A stretch of 64,000 nucleotides of DNA, from assembly GCF_022539665.2 (NCBI RefSeq), contig NC_081332.1:2067773-2131772 (forward strand), in the 5' to 3' direction. A program made the position numbers and the translations under genes. Position 1 is the stretch's first letter; every line of letters starts with the position of its first letter. The notes under the pieces are model-generated. The model did no database searches. It had not been told where the DNA came from and saw nothing but the letters and a program-made list of their open reading frames with translations. Shown piece by piece: positions 26,121 through 40,364 of this stretch. Origin of the DNA: Daphnia carinata. Its lineage: Eukaryota; Arthropoda; Branchiopoda; Diplostraca; Daphniidae.

Positions 26121-26520
26121 TTTTCTTTTTGTTTTTTTGATTACGTAGAACAAAAATGGACGTCGGTTTCAAGAAATGCTCGAGCGAGAGGGGTGAAAAC
26201 AACTGAGAACGATTTTTGAAAAATGGTACTGGTAACAAAAAACTTAGAAGGAAGGCTTCCTTCTGGTAGCAACCAACACGACCAACCAAGTCCAACGTTC
26301 GCGAGCAACTGACGGTTGTAGAACCCAAACCTCTTGGACAAGGGGGGAGAAGGAAAGGACCGTTGGAAAAAAGAAATGCCCAATCAGTTCAAATCGGACG
26401 GTGGGCGGAGTTTCTCAGGCCAACCAATCAGATTTCAGCTACCTTCAGCAGACGCTTTTCGGTTCCCTCTGCTGGTGAACCAGCTCGACCAAGTAACAAC
26501 GGCGCGGTCATTCGAAACAT
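26121..26520 (-). promoter_or_regulatory. 5' UTR and promoter of the distal CDK inhibitor
   Basis: Contains two NF-Y-type CCAATCAG octamers (26380-26387 and 26424-26431) and a GC box (GGGCGG, 26403-26408). The second octamer sits in ACCAATCAGAT-TT-CAGCT (26423-26440), which matches the proximal paralogue's promoter and lies about 300 bp upstream of the ATG here versus about 360 bp there. Confidence 0.5.
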
Positions 26521-29500
26521 AGAATAAAAAAATATATATATCGTTAAAAAAAAATGTACAATGACATTCAAATTACCCTACCCTTACATTTCTAATTGCT
26601 TTTTAAATAGCCTAAGTGTGTATGCCCCCTCTAGCTAAATGTTACGTTTGTATGGGAATCAAAGTTCATGATTTCAGGAGGGGTTTTTTTGTTGTTACGA
26701 AAGTGGCAATTAAAAGATTTTCTTTCTTTTTTTTTTCTAGGAAAATAAAAAAAACTAAAATACCATCGAATGTAAATGTGAAGTAGCTACTGTTGCATGT
26801 TGCAGGAGCTACCGGCTCATTTGTCAATGCCCCCTGAGATGAGGAGATGGACATGATGTGCATCCATCACGTGGATTCTCACCATTTCCTCTTCATCTGC
26901 CACACTTTGTTTCGTTTTCTCCCCATCCTTGCCCCATCAACAGACACTTTGATGGCCTTCTCGAAAATAAGCAAATGTTTTTTTTTTTTTCGGTTTTGAC
27001 GGGACTCTCATGGATATCTCACCTGACCATCAACTGCATTTACAATCGTTAACGACCAGAGCGCGCGCGAGACCCCCCCAAGAACTTTGTTTTTATTTTA
27101 TTTTTTTTATGTTTTATTTTTATTTCTTTTTTTCCGGGTGCTTTTCTTTGCTAGACACCATCTGTGCCTTTTAGTTCGATCATTTTCAAGGGGGGGGTTC
27201 AAACTTTGAACAAGAAGAGTTCCTTGGGGCCATTGGAAGAAAACAAAAAAAAGACAACAGCAGGTTGTGGAAAGCTTATTATTATGTTTATATAAATCAT
27301 AGGGACGCGCGAATGGACTCGGAAGGTCCACACACACACACACACTGTGCAGAGGGGGGACGGGAAGTGGCTACTGGTTGCGCGCATCAAAAAGATGGCG
27401 GCTTGGGTGGAAAGTGGGTCGTGTCGACGAGGGGGAGTCTTGAGCATAATCAAGGCTCCTCGAGGCTTCCTTCTTCTTTTCAAATGTTACTCTTTGGTTT
27501 TTTCTTTTTTTTCTTCTGAGGGAAAAAAAACGCTGAAAAAATTATTACAGAAATATAAAAAAGAACCTCCCCAGCCAAACAACTAAAAAAAGCTACCGGA
27601 TAATCGTCGTACGCGTGTGGACTGTTCAGAGAGTTTCTCCTTCCTTTTGTTTGGGATGAGGGGGGGTGGATAATTTGAGCCAGTTTCCAGAGCCACCTAG
27701 CGGTGGTCAGTAGGCATCGTGAACGAACATTTTTGCAGTCGTTTCCCTCTGACTTTGTACTCGGATATATATTTTTCCACCGGGCCGAGGGTTTTCCGAA
27801 ATGACTTCCGTTGCGTCTACAGTCTGTGCTCTCCTTAAGTTTGCCCCCCCCCCCCTTTATTTTCTTATGTCTGAAATTGAAGGGAAAAAAAAGGATACAT
27901 CCCTTTTCTGGAAACCCCTTTTTTTGTTTCAGTTGACTGAGGTTACTATGGAAACCACATGTTCTTTTTTTCTTTTCCCGAGACGTCATCAAACTTCCGG
28001 TTCTATTTTCATGTTCTTCAAATTTCCCATGACCCTTACTATTACTGATTACCTCATTAAAGAACACACACACAAGAAGAAAAAAAAAGGAGGGAAAACA
28101 AAAATATTCACGTATTTTTCAAGGGTAGCTTTCGTAAGGAGCATATGGGTGACATATGGCGACGGCCATATTGTCCAAAGTTGTGTCGGATATCGCGATC
28201 GATTCACCCTCTCTTCCGCTTTTCCGGATGCTGATCTGTTCCCCTCACTCTCTGTCCCCTCCATTTTCTAAAAACCCTGTCTTTTTTTTGTCGGGGGAAA
28301 GAAAAAACAACAGATTGGACGCCGTCTGTTTCCAAGACACTTGTAACTTTTGTTTTAAAACTGTTGAGTCGTCTGCTGTTCGCGTCTAGACTTGGTCAAG
28401 AAGAGCAGGTTGTTCAAAAGAAGCCCCCCACTAAAAATAAAACGAGGACCACCCAGGTGAGTAACCACTTGATGAGCTTCAAAACCTATATAGTTTTGGC
28501 AAATCTTTCAAACATGATCATTAAAAGAGAGCAAAGAACACACGAGAGTCCTCTCACTAAGAAAAAAAGCCGCCATTGTTGGTTCTCGTCAAACCGACCA
28601 GGGAATAATGCACTCGTCTTTTGGTCATTACGCAGTCACCATATGGAGGCCATGCTGAAACCTCGAGCACAACAAATAAAAGCCGATGCCGACAGAAACC
28701 AATTTGTCTGATCCAATTTTCTCCACGACCTGCCATAATATCTGTTAAGTCAAATCCTTGTTCTTTTATTTACTCGCTGTAATTGTTGAGTACCTGAACC
28801 GCATTTCTCTTTCGAAACCCTCCTCCCCAACAATCAATAAAAGACACTATTGTGATGCAATTAGTTTTCAGACCAGTCTTTTTATTTTCGCTCGATGACG
28901 TGTCGACAAGTCCAGGCTTGTTACACACATCCCTGTGTGTCTGTGGAAACGTACAAGTTTCGTAATCTCCAAGCAAGGGGAAAAATGGCTGTCTGCATTG
29001 AAGTGAATCACGGCACGAAAATTTGCGGCGGTGCCAAATAATTGTTATAAATAAATCGAAAAAAAAACACATTCCGACCGGGATTACTTTTTTTTTAAAA
29101 TGCACCCACCATCTGTCGTGTTGTGTGTGGAGACGACATTAAGAAGAAAAAAAAAGATCTTTTTTGGGGGAGGGTTGCTCTTAAGAAACTAACCACAGAT
29201 TATTCTTGTACTTGAATTATTGACTAGTTTATTTTTTCAATCTACAATGTGTTGCACTTGTTTTTCTCCTTTTTTTTTTAAATTGAAAGAAAAACGAGAA
29301 AAACGTTTAAAAGTGATTAAAGAAAATGGTTGGGTACGAGGGGTACGTATCTATAAAGAACAGTTGGGGAAAGAAGAAAAAAAAAGTGAATGTCAGAAAG
29401 TCTAATTATAAATCCCCTTAATTTGCCACTGAGCTGACGGTTTGTATCGACCAGGTGTGTGCCGACTCTCTCCTCCCATCCTTTTTCTTTCTTCTAAACG

Positions 29501-32500
29501 TGGTCAGCTCTTCGTTTGTGATCAATTAACCCGCTTTTTTTGTATACACCGCCGGCTCTTCATCTTCTTTTACGAAAAAAAAAAAACTTATAGATTTTCG
29601 TCTTAAAAAAAAAACGCGCCTACTGATTGAATCAGGCTTCCGCGCGGAACATTTGAAAAAAAAAAATACAAGTGATTGATGATGAACCCATCGGCGACGA
29701 TACGGGTACTTGGCACCTTTTAAAGCGGATTACAGAAGATTTTCAGTTCCGAACAGAAAATACAAATGTCCGCACCTAAAATGGATGGGAAAATTTCAAC
29801 AATTGCGGAACCGAGAATCTTAATTGGCGGAATGATAATCCTTCTAAAAGGAAAGCATTCTAAAGAAAGAAAGAAAAAAACAGAAGCTTTTGTTGTAAAT
29901 TCATGACTGCTCCATCATGTTATTTCCGTCCCAGCTTTTCTTCATTTTTTTTTTCAAACATAAAAAACATAGGGACAATGTCGTTATCCTACACGGTGCA
30001 TTCCACAAGTAGAAAAAAAAAATGTCGGCATTTTTTAGTGAAATAATTTAATTCGACCCTAGCTGAAAATGAAAAGCTTGATACGCGTTTAAGATCAATC
30101 GATAACATTTTTTTTAAGCGTGCATTTCGAGATGAACATCACCACTGACCCCGATTGTTTTTCATTTGTTTTAGTTTTTATGTACAGACCGCATAGAAAG
30201 CAAAATGCACGTTAAAAGAGGAATGATGGATCATCTAGCTGAAATATGAATTCCACAGCACCCGCCAAAAGAAAGACAAGAAGCCTCTGTTTTTTATTTA
30301 ACAAGGCGCGCTTTTAAAAGTTCCATTTCGACGAGCGAAGAGCGGAATGAAATTGGAAAACATTCCACACATTGAACTCTGTCCTCTATACCCCCAACTA
30401 AAAAAAAAACAACACAAGTTATGGCTAAGAAATGTGGCTCTAAACAAACGATTAGGTCCTTTCCTTTTATTTTTCAAGCCGAAAAAAATAGCGCACATTC
30501 CATAAACCTTAAAGCAGAAAAGAAATTCGTAAATTAACACGAGCCCGGAAAAATGGACGCCATTGAACTTCTGGTTTTGTTTTGAAATTCTCAAACAAAA
30601 CGCCAACTGTCAAGGCCTGAAAAAATATATATTGCCAGAAACACGCAAGAACAAAGTCTAGCATTGAGTCGGAATTTGTCATGTCTGCCATCGGACGCCG
30701 GAAGGTGACAGCGTCGTCTCTATGGACGCCAACTGCAACCCAATCCATGTACTCCATGTGTGTGTGTGTGTGTGTGTGTGTGATGCCGCCATCTATGACA
30801 CACACGCACCGCTGGCATGAGGGCGGATGCCTATATTCAAAAAATAAAACATTTTGTTTGTTTTGCTTTTTCCATCCGGATGCATATATTAGCGTCTATT
30901 GTGAAATATACCCACATGATCCTATACCAACCGTCAGGAAGAGACAAGGGGGGGGGGGGCAATCCAGCAAAATCGCAAGACTGCTCCGCTTCTGTGCATG
31001 GCAACAATCAACTTTCTCTTGTTTCTCCGTTACATCCGTACATTTCCGATAAATGGATAATCATAGAGTAAAAAAAAGGGGGGGAAGGGGAGTAACATGT
31101 CATTAATCAAAGAGTAGTAAGAGGAGGGTAGAACGTTGTAATAGGGACCTATTTATTCCCTTCTACACACGAAAAAGGGCGCTGATAGAAAATGACACGC
31201 ACGAAGCACCGGGTGCACCGTTTGCAATTAGAGGACCGATTGTCGTTCCGTCATGTTTATTTCAAAAACGCTGATGGTGGCATATGGGGGCATGTATACT
31301 ACTCTGCATATATATATATGGTTGTGACGGCTTTTTTTTTTCAGACCAAGGAAGAGGGGAGAAACTAGAGTATATGAAACACCCTCTCTCCAGCCTATAT
31401 ATGTAAAAATGGACGGTATGCATTTATATGCACATTTATGTTTTTCTATATTAAAGGGCGGGTTGAAACTCTTGAAGCAAAAGGTCAGTGGCCATCTGCC
31501 CGCTCGCGTTTCATGTTTTTTTGCTCTGGGGAGGGAGGGCGCTGTATAACTGTTCGTTGACAGTTTGTTTATTCTTGTAGACACTTAACAAAACCACATT
31601 GCCAATATTTGCGGACAGTAGTTCCCTTCGGTTTTTTTTTTGTGTGTGCGAAATGAAGAAAAACAAGAGAAAGAAAAATAGAAGAAAATGACACACGCCC
31701 TTGTTTTGAATATCTCCACGCAGACTCCATAAATAAATACGTAAACCAGAAATAACAAATAAATTTGACAGTGCGCTTTCTTTGAAAAGAAATCTATTCG
31801 ATTCGAAATGCGAAAGTTTAAGATGACGTGATTTCTTCATTCCCTCCGTGTAAGGCAAACACAACTTTCGTGTCTAAACTTGTCTATTCACGATTAGGCA
31901 CCTTGCGGTAGCGCTGTATGATTTTTCTTGTCTGTACATGTTTTAGCAGGGAACGGTTGCTTGTTTAGCGAGTGACGCATGCATTCACGTATCCACTATC
32001 AGCCACTATCCCGTTGTACCGTTTTCGAATAACACGTGACCATTGTGAGCGGGAAAAAAGCATAAAACCGAAGCGACTACTACGATGTCGTTCTTATCTG
32101 TTATTATTTTTATTATGGGCAGGAGGGGAATGACAGTATAAGGCAAAGGGCAGCAGAAGTTCATAAAAAAAAACGAAGCGATAACCTAAATTTGAATATT
32201 TCTAACACACGCGCATAAGCTAACGATTTGCGGTTCGGTTCTCGGGCTTGTCTTTATTTGCTTTAAACGCTGACGTGATTTCCCGATTAACTCTCGAACA
32301 TGTTTATTAAATATTTTCTCTGCAAATGGCGTTGTGGGGCTTTCTTTCTTCTTAATCAGATTAGTCGTGTTGTTGGTATCGTTGGCGATGTTATCCAACA
32401 CACGCAGCTCACCCTAAAAAAAATCTTTTTTATTTCTTTTATGTGTGTTATGATTTCCAAAAGAAAAAAAAATCATTATAAAAGACTTGGGGGATCCCAT

Positions 32501-32898
32501 TCTGACTACAAACAAAAAAAAAACTGAAGAGGGGGGGGGGACAACTGCTGTTACGTTTCAATGAAGGTGTTGCCAGATGTTGACGCAATCGTCAATAGAT
32601 CCACGGGGAGGAACGTACAAGAGCGCGAAAAAAAATGCCCCCCATTCGAAATGTAAAAAAAAAATAAATATGTGCCAAATAAAAAAAAAACCAGGTGAAT
32701 TATGATGGACGCATCAAGAAAAGAAGACGAGGGGAGGAGGGCTGAAGTTGATGTCTTTTGTTCTCGACATCATCAGGCAATCTACTCGGGCGAGGGGAGA
32801 AAGCGAGAGAAGTTAATCATAAGCCCTCTGGCACTCTATCGATTCAATAGATGACTGCAAAAAATAAAAATAAATAAAATCAGAAGGAAATCCAGTGT
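26521..32898. other. Gene-free intergenic DNA
   Basis: No recognisable exon; the longest open frame (27480-28073, minus) ends in a poly-Lys tract and resembles nothing known to me. Sites seen: YY1/Pho-like AAGATGGCGGC (27392-27402), a good CTCF-like GAGCCACCTAGCGGTGGT (27690-27707), GCCGCCATCTATG (30785-30797) and a TG repeat (30757-30782). Confidence 0.5.
30757..30782. repeat. TG dinucleotide microsatellite
   Basis: Thirteen TG units, immediately followed by the CTCF-like GCCGCCATCTATG. Confidence 0.9.
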
Positions 32899-33130
32899 TC
32901 AATCAAGCGACTGACAGCAGTCAGGGAGGGCATAATAGTAGAGCAAGAGCACGTGCTGACATCACAAGAAGGTCAGCATTGACTTTTTGGCGGGATTTAA
33001 AGCCTGTCTATAGTTACGAACTGCAGAAAAAAATTATTTCTACATTATATGGATGGAGGGGGCACGCCCTCGCCATTGGGTAACCAGCCGAGCGTGAACG
33101 AGCCGACAGCTCCGTAACGCGTATCGCAAC
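32899..33130. promoter_or_regulatory. Dense cluster of palindromic factor sites, promoter-like
   Basis: Contains the dyad CTGAC-AGCA-GTCAG near 32914; E-box CACGTG (32950-32955); TGCTGAC (32954-32960) and GTCAGCA (32972-32978), perfect inverted Maf half sites 11 bp apart; TGACATCA between them; E2F consensus TTTTTGGCGGGATTT (32984-32998); then an inverted GC box and an inverted CCAAT box (CCATTGGG, near 33074). No adjacent gene is recognised. It could be the promoter of an unseen transcript or a distal enhancer. Confidence 0.45.
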
Positions 33131-34700
33131 AATGATTATGATTTTTTTGTTGTTGTTGTATCGTTTGAGCTTGAGGGACACGGAAAAAAATATATATATA
33201 GCAGCAACAAAAAAGCTATTTTTATTTCGATTGCCATTTTTGATCGATGCGCAGTGATGGATCTGGTTCGTGCCCCCCCCCCCCTTCACACGTACGACCA
33301 CGCCCAACATATTACGCTGATATTTCCAGTAATTGAATCGGGGTTATATAGACATGCGATCAGGGCGAATTTGCGCTTCGTATGCAGCACGTGGAGTTTG
33401 CTATATAACTAGACTATATACACATAAGATAATCAGGAATTACAGGCCAATGGTTTTCTGTATACACGCTATTTAAGACGATATGTTTAAGTAGGAAGAG
33501 ACATTACATAAAGACTAGGCTTATCCAATATATTTTTTTCCCTTCTTCTTATTATCAATTTCCTTGTGTGACCCCTGTGTGAACTTGGTACAAGTTCAAA
33601 AAAAAAAAAAAAGACCGGACGTGGGTTTATTTCTTCTCAAGGTGCTATTTAGATGTATACTTGCAAAGGAGCCATTTTCCTTCTTATTTTTATTTTTATT
33701 TTTTTCCTTCTTCTTTCAAACAGTAAAAAAGGTGAGTATAGAGGGGGGTGATCGGGCTTGCTGTAGGTGCGCTTCGTCGTGGGAAAAACGTGTGTGTCTG
33801 TATAGAGGATTTAAGAAGAAAAAAAACCTACAGAAAATATGTGTCGGAGCTTGAAATGAAGAAGAACTTTCCTTTCTTCTTCTCAGTTTCCTTTCAACGA
33901 GTTGTTATCTACCTGGGACGGATTTACGAACCTGAGACTATAAGGAAAAGAAGACAAACGTCTCTTTCTTTTTTCGAGCGGCTCATCTTTTATGCGCAGC
34001 ATCGTATAACAGTTTTCGCTATAATGCGGAACCCCTCCCTTATGCTGTTCTTCCCTCGTCACGAGATTAGCCGTTCTCAATGTCACGAAAAAAAAAAAAT
34101 AGGAAAAATTTCGCAAGAAAATGTAAAAGATATTCGGATATTTTTGTTTAATCTCCCTTTTCTTTTTAAATAAGAAAATCCAGCAGATGGTCCCATTTCC
34201 AATGACGTCGATATCGATAGTTGCAAACACACATCCACGTAACACACACACACACACATGCTAATCGGAAAAAAATGGGGTTAAAGATAAGCGAGGGGGT
34301 TAAATGTTTTTTTCTCGTCTGCTGTCTACGTAAAAAATATACGAACACACCAGGTGCTGCACTGGTTGCGTGACTCTACCATTAACGTTTTTTATTTTTC
34401 TAAACCAATTCCTAGTAGAGCTCTCCTTTTTTTTTAACATACACGCCGGATTGCAGCACACACGTCCATAACTGATGATGACAATAACAAAACGGTAACA
34501 AAAGACACGCGCGCCCGACAACAGCCCCAACATGATGGATGAACTTAGCAAACGATATATATTGTAAAGGAAAAAAAAAAAAAAGGAAACCCCTTCTCTC
34601 GTTGATAACAAACGCGTGTTCTGATTTTCGGAAAATCGACTTACTTTTTACAAACCCCTTTTCTATTGATATGTATTTATCTTATACGTAATTACATATG

Positions 34701-34736
34701 CCGCTAGAGTTCCGATTGCAACCCATCTTCTAGCGG
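34701..34736. repeat. 8-bp inverted repeat CCGCTAGA / TCTAGCGG
   Basis: CCGCTAGA (34701-34708) and TCTAGCGG (34729-34736) are exact reverse complements 20 bp apart. Each arm resembles the CTAG-containing core of arthropod CTCF sites, placed in opposite orientation. Confidence 0.6.
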
Positions 34737-37700
34737 ACATAGATAATCGTCAGGTATAGTAAAAACGAATGTAAATGGAATACGTAACCGACAGTTGTCG
34801 AATCTCTCCTCCCACCTCTTTTCATTTGCCATTTTTAATCATTCAATGCACGCACGCGACTCAACCATTTTTTTTTTACTTTCAAAAGCTGCCACACGTT
34901 TAGTAACTGGAGTATATGGCATTATTTTCTATCTATACTGACCCTATCGCTTCTTCAAGCTTTTTTTATAGACTTGCTATGTAATTAGTATGACAGGGCA
35001 TCTGGTAGCCTCTAGCGATGCACAAAAGGGCCGAGGTGATGTAGAGGCCATTCTCAGATCTCTCCCCCTTCTCTCCTTTTGATCGAGCTGTTGAATTGGA
35101 ATGAATTCAACACCGGATTAGACACAATGTCCACTTGATATTTTTTTTCTTTTTCATATTTGCATGTCAATGTTGGTAGTAACTCGACATTAGAGAGGGA
35201 GGTACCGAGGAGCAGTCCGATGGGGTCGAGATTGACAGGCACGCAATGTGTGTGCCTGCGACATGTCATCAAGTTCGTATTTTTCTGAATAGACGATTTT
35301 TTTTGGAGTGGCGTCGGTGAGTAGAGGGGGTGGGGAGGGGGACGCCGGTAGGAAAATATAAGTATTTTTAATAACAGGACAACTCCAAAAAAAAAAAAAC
35401 GACGCTAAGGTTTGTATTGATGAAAAATGAATAATAAATAATAGAGGGGGTAAAATAATAATAAAAAAAAGTCCAACCCCCTCAGTAGCCAACCCCTTTT
35501 CGATTCAACTCTAGTCAAGAGGGTTGGATCCAAGGTTTTTTACTTGTCAAAATCTCGTCAATAGAATAATAAAAAAAAATTATTTTGGAAAATAAAAAAT
35601 ATATAGAAAAGGGGAACGGATAAAAGGCTTGAGGGGGAGTTGCACAAGGTGGTAGCACTTGATGAGCCTGTATTATACAGAAATAGTATACACACTCAAG
35701 AGGGATATGTCGTCGACAGAGTGGGTAATCAACGTGATTGACTCACTCTCTTTTTTTTTAAGGACGACATCCAGCAGCAGCTGCTGTAACCAACAATACA
35801 ACTCGTGTTCATTTTTTTTTTTCATTTCATTTCAAAAAGCTCATATTATATAATTCCCGCGTTTTTTTTCTCTAATACCTCGCCCTCCTACCCTTTGAAT
35901 GCATTTTTCAAGTGGTTTCAAAAATTCTCCTCCCAGTTGGTTGACAACTTGATGGCATTATCGACAGTTTGACAGAAGTTTCGATCTTGTGTGACACATA
36001 CAAAATGGGAAAGAAAAAAAAACCGTGAAAATAGACGCTCAAAGCATTTGATCCCGGTATCGGGTGCTAACCGCGTTGATGGATTTGTGTCGACTACCAT
36101 CCTTTCCTACTAGGCCTTTTCTTTTTGTTCTTCTTTACCACACGAAACAGCGTAAGAAGACACCAAACTTTTGGTGGAAAAAAAAAATGAACATAAGAAG
36201 GTGCTGGATCCGGCAGCCCAGGAAACCCCGCTAAGTAAAAAAGCTGTTCCAGAAGGGATTTTTAAAGGATCAAGTATACGGATTTCTGTTTTTCACACAT
36301 CGTGTTATCCTAAAAGAACAGCGTCACTAGTACTACATAAATCTACTGTTCGCTATTTTTTTTTTTTAAGTTGATGTGCTTGTGATTGAGACCGATGGTT
36401 TGATTTCGTGTACGCAACAGTTGTTATTCAATCATTATTTGGTTTGAAACAGTTTCTAATTAAAAAGCTGGTGTGTATTTCGAAAAAAGGAGGTGATGAT
36501 GGTGTTGATGGCGCACAAACAGTTTCGACCTTTCCCATCGTTGGTTGATTACCTTCCCCCCTCCTTTATTTAATGCTTTCCCCACAACGTCATCCTCTTC
36601 GGCCAATTATCCTTAATAACCTTCTCTCCCCCCCCCTCCTCACTCACCTGCACTCCCAGCCAAAAGGAAGATTACCTTTCGTAGCAGGACTGTGAGAACC
36701 GTAAAACACCTCGATTACATCAATGTCTTCGGATGACGTCACCATCAACTGATAAGTCAATCCCCCCCCCCCACTAATTCCTCTTTTTTTTTTCGTTTAT
36801 CGCTCATATATAGTATGGGATAATTAAACCTACTTTGCATATCGCGTGGAAATTGATCACCGTCCTGAATCGAAGAACCCAGTCCCTCTTACTATAGTTT
36901 TATCCCCCCCCCCCTCCATTGCGTGAGGCTTTTTGTTAATGAGAGTTACGCACACAATCGTCTAATGGGTCACGTTTGATAATGTCCAATAATGGCAATT
37001 TCGTTTTTCTTCTCCCTTGAATGAATGTGGCTTTTAGTTTTCGTAATCAAGATGGTGGCACTCAACCACTTCGGAAAACGTCGTCGCTATTGTTTTTCTA
37101 TGCGTTTTTAAAGGGAAGAAAATAACCTGTTTCGAAAAAAAGAAAAAAATCTCACGGGTTTTGAAAATAAGAAAGTAAAGCGAGGGTGTAACGTGTGGTC
37201 AAGTTCTAAGGTGACTCCCAGGTGTAATCTACCTATCCTGGACCGGATGTCCGGAGATAACCACCTTTTTGCCTTCTTTTTTTTCCTTTAGGCGTCAATT
37301 AAGCAACACCGGACGTGCGAGAATAGATAGTGGACCAAGACGATCCATTGCTACGCAGTTGTGTTCAGGTTTTTTTTTTTTCTTATTTTACAGAAAAATA
37401 AAAGATGAAAAAGGTAGATAAAGAAAAAAAAAATGGAGGGTTTTGGTTGGTTGGAAAGAAAAAAAAAAGAAAGTGCTTCTCTTTCTCTTTTATTTTTGGC
37501 GCCCAAAGTCTCTTCTTACAATGTGTGTCCAAAAAAAAAAAAAAAAAAAACCCGCGCCCCAAAAAACCCAGTTCCTTTGTTGTGGTTCAGGCTATTTGGC
37601 CTGGAGCTAGTCCCTGGGCGTTGTGAGTAACCATCGCCTCGAGGTTCTAGAACTACTCTCAGCGTAGATTGTTATACATACGCGTAACACTGTCCCTTCT

Positions 37701-40364
37701 TCCAATCTTAATTCTTTTTTTTTTTCTCATCTTTTCTTATGTTTCCCTTCTTTTGTTGTGAAGAAGCGAAATAGAAGAGAGAGGAAGGTGGAGAGAAAAA
37801 GAGATAGACCCATATAATATATGTATACAGTGTCCAATATATATGATCAATTATTCAGGCTTGGGGCCATTGACGCTGGCACGTGAACTCTATCTCCATA
37901 TGATGACAAAAATGGCCTTCGGGAATGTATTTCCGAATGCTACCTGGCTTTCCTCTCTACTCGTACCTGCTAGATCACGTATCACTCATTATATATTATA
38001 TATGGAGGTGATGTTCTTATTATTGTTATATGAGCTCGACCAGCAGGCCATACGGGAAAAGGAGGGGGTTACAAACAGAGGGCGTTTTCTTCCCTAGGAT
38101 TCTTCGTTTTCTTTCCCACGGCGTTTCAGTTTTCTTTTTTTTTTTTTTTGTTTCTCGGGTGTTATCATCATCATGCATAATAAAACTTAACATTTTATTT
38201 TTCCCGACTATCAGCAGCACCGAAGTCTGTCGGTCAGAGAAGTGAACAAAAGAGAATCGTGGTCAGGCCGCACGTAGCAGACGAACGTTGTTGTTCACAT
38301 TCGTCTATTCGCGATTTTCGGGACGTCACCTTCGATCAAACAGAAAGAAATAAAATCTGGGACGTGTAAAAAAGTGTTTCGAAAACTTGAATGAATTAAA
38401 ACAAAAATGGGATGCACATTGTCAACTGTAACGGTGATCCACAGCGACGAAACTACGGGTGAAAAACCACAGATTTCCGATTCCTGGTAACAAGTGTTTT
38501 TATTGTATATGTGTGTGTGTGCAGTTAAGCAAGGTGACTTTTTTTTTCAATCGTTGTTATCTAAACGAACTGAAAGAAAAACCAAACCAGTTCACCATGA
38601 TTACGAAATTCATGAGCATGGTCAACCTGTGTGACGTGTTTCTCTTTTTTATCTCTCTCGTTCTCAACTGAAAAAAAAGGAAAACTAGATGTCATTTGTT
38701 TTTCGACTATTTCCACATTACATATCACGCCAGGCATTTCCCCCCTTATTTATTTTTTTTTACATATATTTTACAACGTAAAACCATGATCCGTTTTTCT
38801 CTCTTTTTTTACGACACCGGTTATATCGGAACAGGATGTGCGCGCATTCAAAGTGCTCGAGAACAAAACAAGCGACGACATCGGACATTGAAGCTTGCAC
38901 CTTCCAAACGGACATGTAAGATACCTTCAGTATATTTCATTTCACCCCCCTGGTGTCAGCGGCCCTTCGTGTATAATAAACTTATTCTTCTATTATTTAC
39001 AGGGAACGTCATTCTGTTGTGTCCGAAAATCTTTAGAATAAAACACGAAAAAATAAAAAACATGACCAACTGGGCAGGTCCTGTTTGGTAGTTGGGGTTG
39101 GTTGAAAAGACGACCAAGAAGAAGAATAAGGGAGGAAGCACTTGTTAGACTAACAAACCATAGAGGAAATCCGGTCATTTTCTCTCTCAACTTATCCGGC
39201 GAGTTCTCTTTTTCTTCTTCTCCCCATCTATTCTAAAGGCAGAGTTGGGAAAAAAAAAATGAGTAGGACTACAACCCTTGGACTTTGAAACTACTACCCC
39301 GACCAGACAAATAATAGGCCCTCTTTTTTTTTGCCTTTCCATCGTCGCTGTGTGTTCAACTTCCCCCTAAAATCCGAAAAGTCACCGTACATAATCCACA
39401 GTTAAAATCAGTGTGTACGAAAGGGGCGAGGATGTCTTGAAACTTGTACACACAATAGGGGCCCTCCTAAGTTGATCTATATATTTATTACATATGCTTA
39501 AGTCAGAGGATCGGCTAAAGAGTCGTTGACTTCGATATAGAGATACCACCATGTAGGCTGTGTAAGAATAGAGATACCTAACCGAAAAATTCGACTTGCC
39601 CCTTTTTTTCTTTCAGCTTCATTGGTTTGACGATGACCTTATCATCGATAGGGACCGGTTCATTACGTTTAAGAGCTCATTTCCCACACAGCCCGCATTG
39701 GGACTAGTGCAACAGGCATTTACCACGCTGCTCAGTCAAATGAATGTCATTCAAGTGCTCGTCTTGAACGTTCAATAACTTTGTACACATAAAAAAAAAA
39801 ACTACTGAAATTTCTAAATTCACGTATTTAAAAATCGTGTGATTTAAACTACTTGAAATAGAGTATTTATTTAGTTTTTTTTCCGATAGCGCATGTTGCA
39901 TATGTAATAGAAGCTAGCATGCTCCAGATTACAGTGATATGATACTTCATTCTTGTCGTGGATAAAGAACGGGTTTCCGAATTTCACCTGTAAGTAACAA
40001 GAAACGCGTTAGGAGATAACAGCATGGAACAACAAAATCCAGAACCATTCTTCTTTTGATTCTCACAAACCATCCTAAAACTTTATCGGCTTAAAAACTG
40101 GAGTACCAAGCTAACTCGACATGTGACGAAAGGACGTAATTCGTCGTAAATTTTAGTAGAATAGCTAAGTCAGCATGCCAAGGAAAACGATTTCCTAAAA
40201 AACAATAAATAAAAAACACGAAAAGTGTAACAGCAAAAAGCTCCTCATCCGGTGTAGTGCGAATACATTTCTAACTTACAAAACGAATGTTGTTTTTTGG
40301 TAAAAATTGAAATTCAGCACCAACTGGCAGTGAGTTTGAGAACTAATAGTTTCCATTATTTATT

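Noticed and set aside
27480-28073. 197-codon minus-strand open frame
   Set aside because: Low-complexity ends (poly-Lys), no recognisable domain and no supporting splice or start context.
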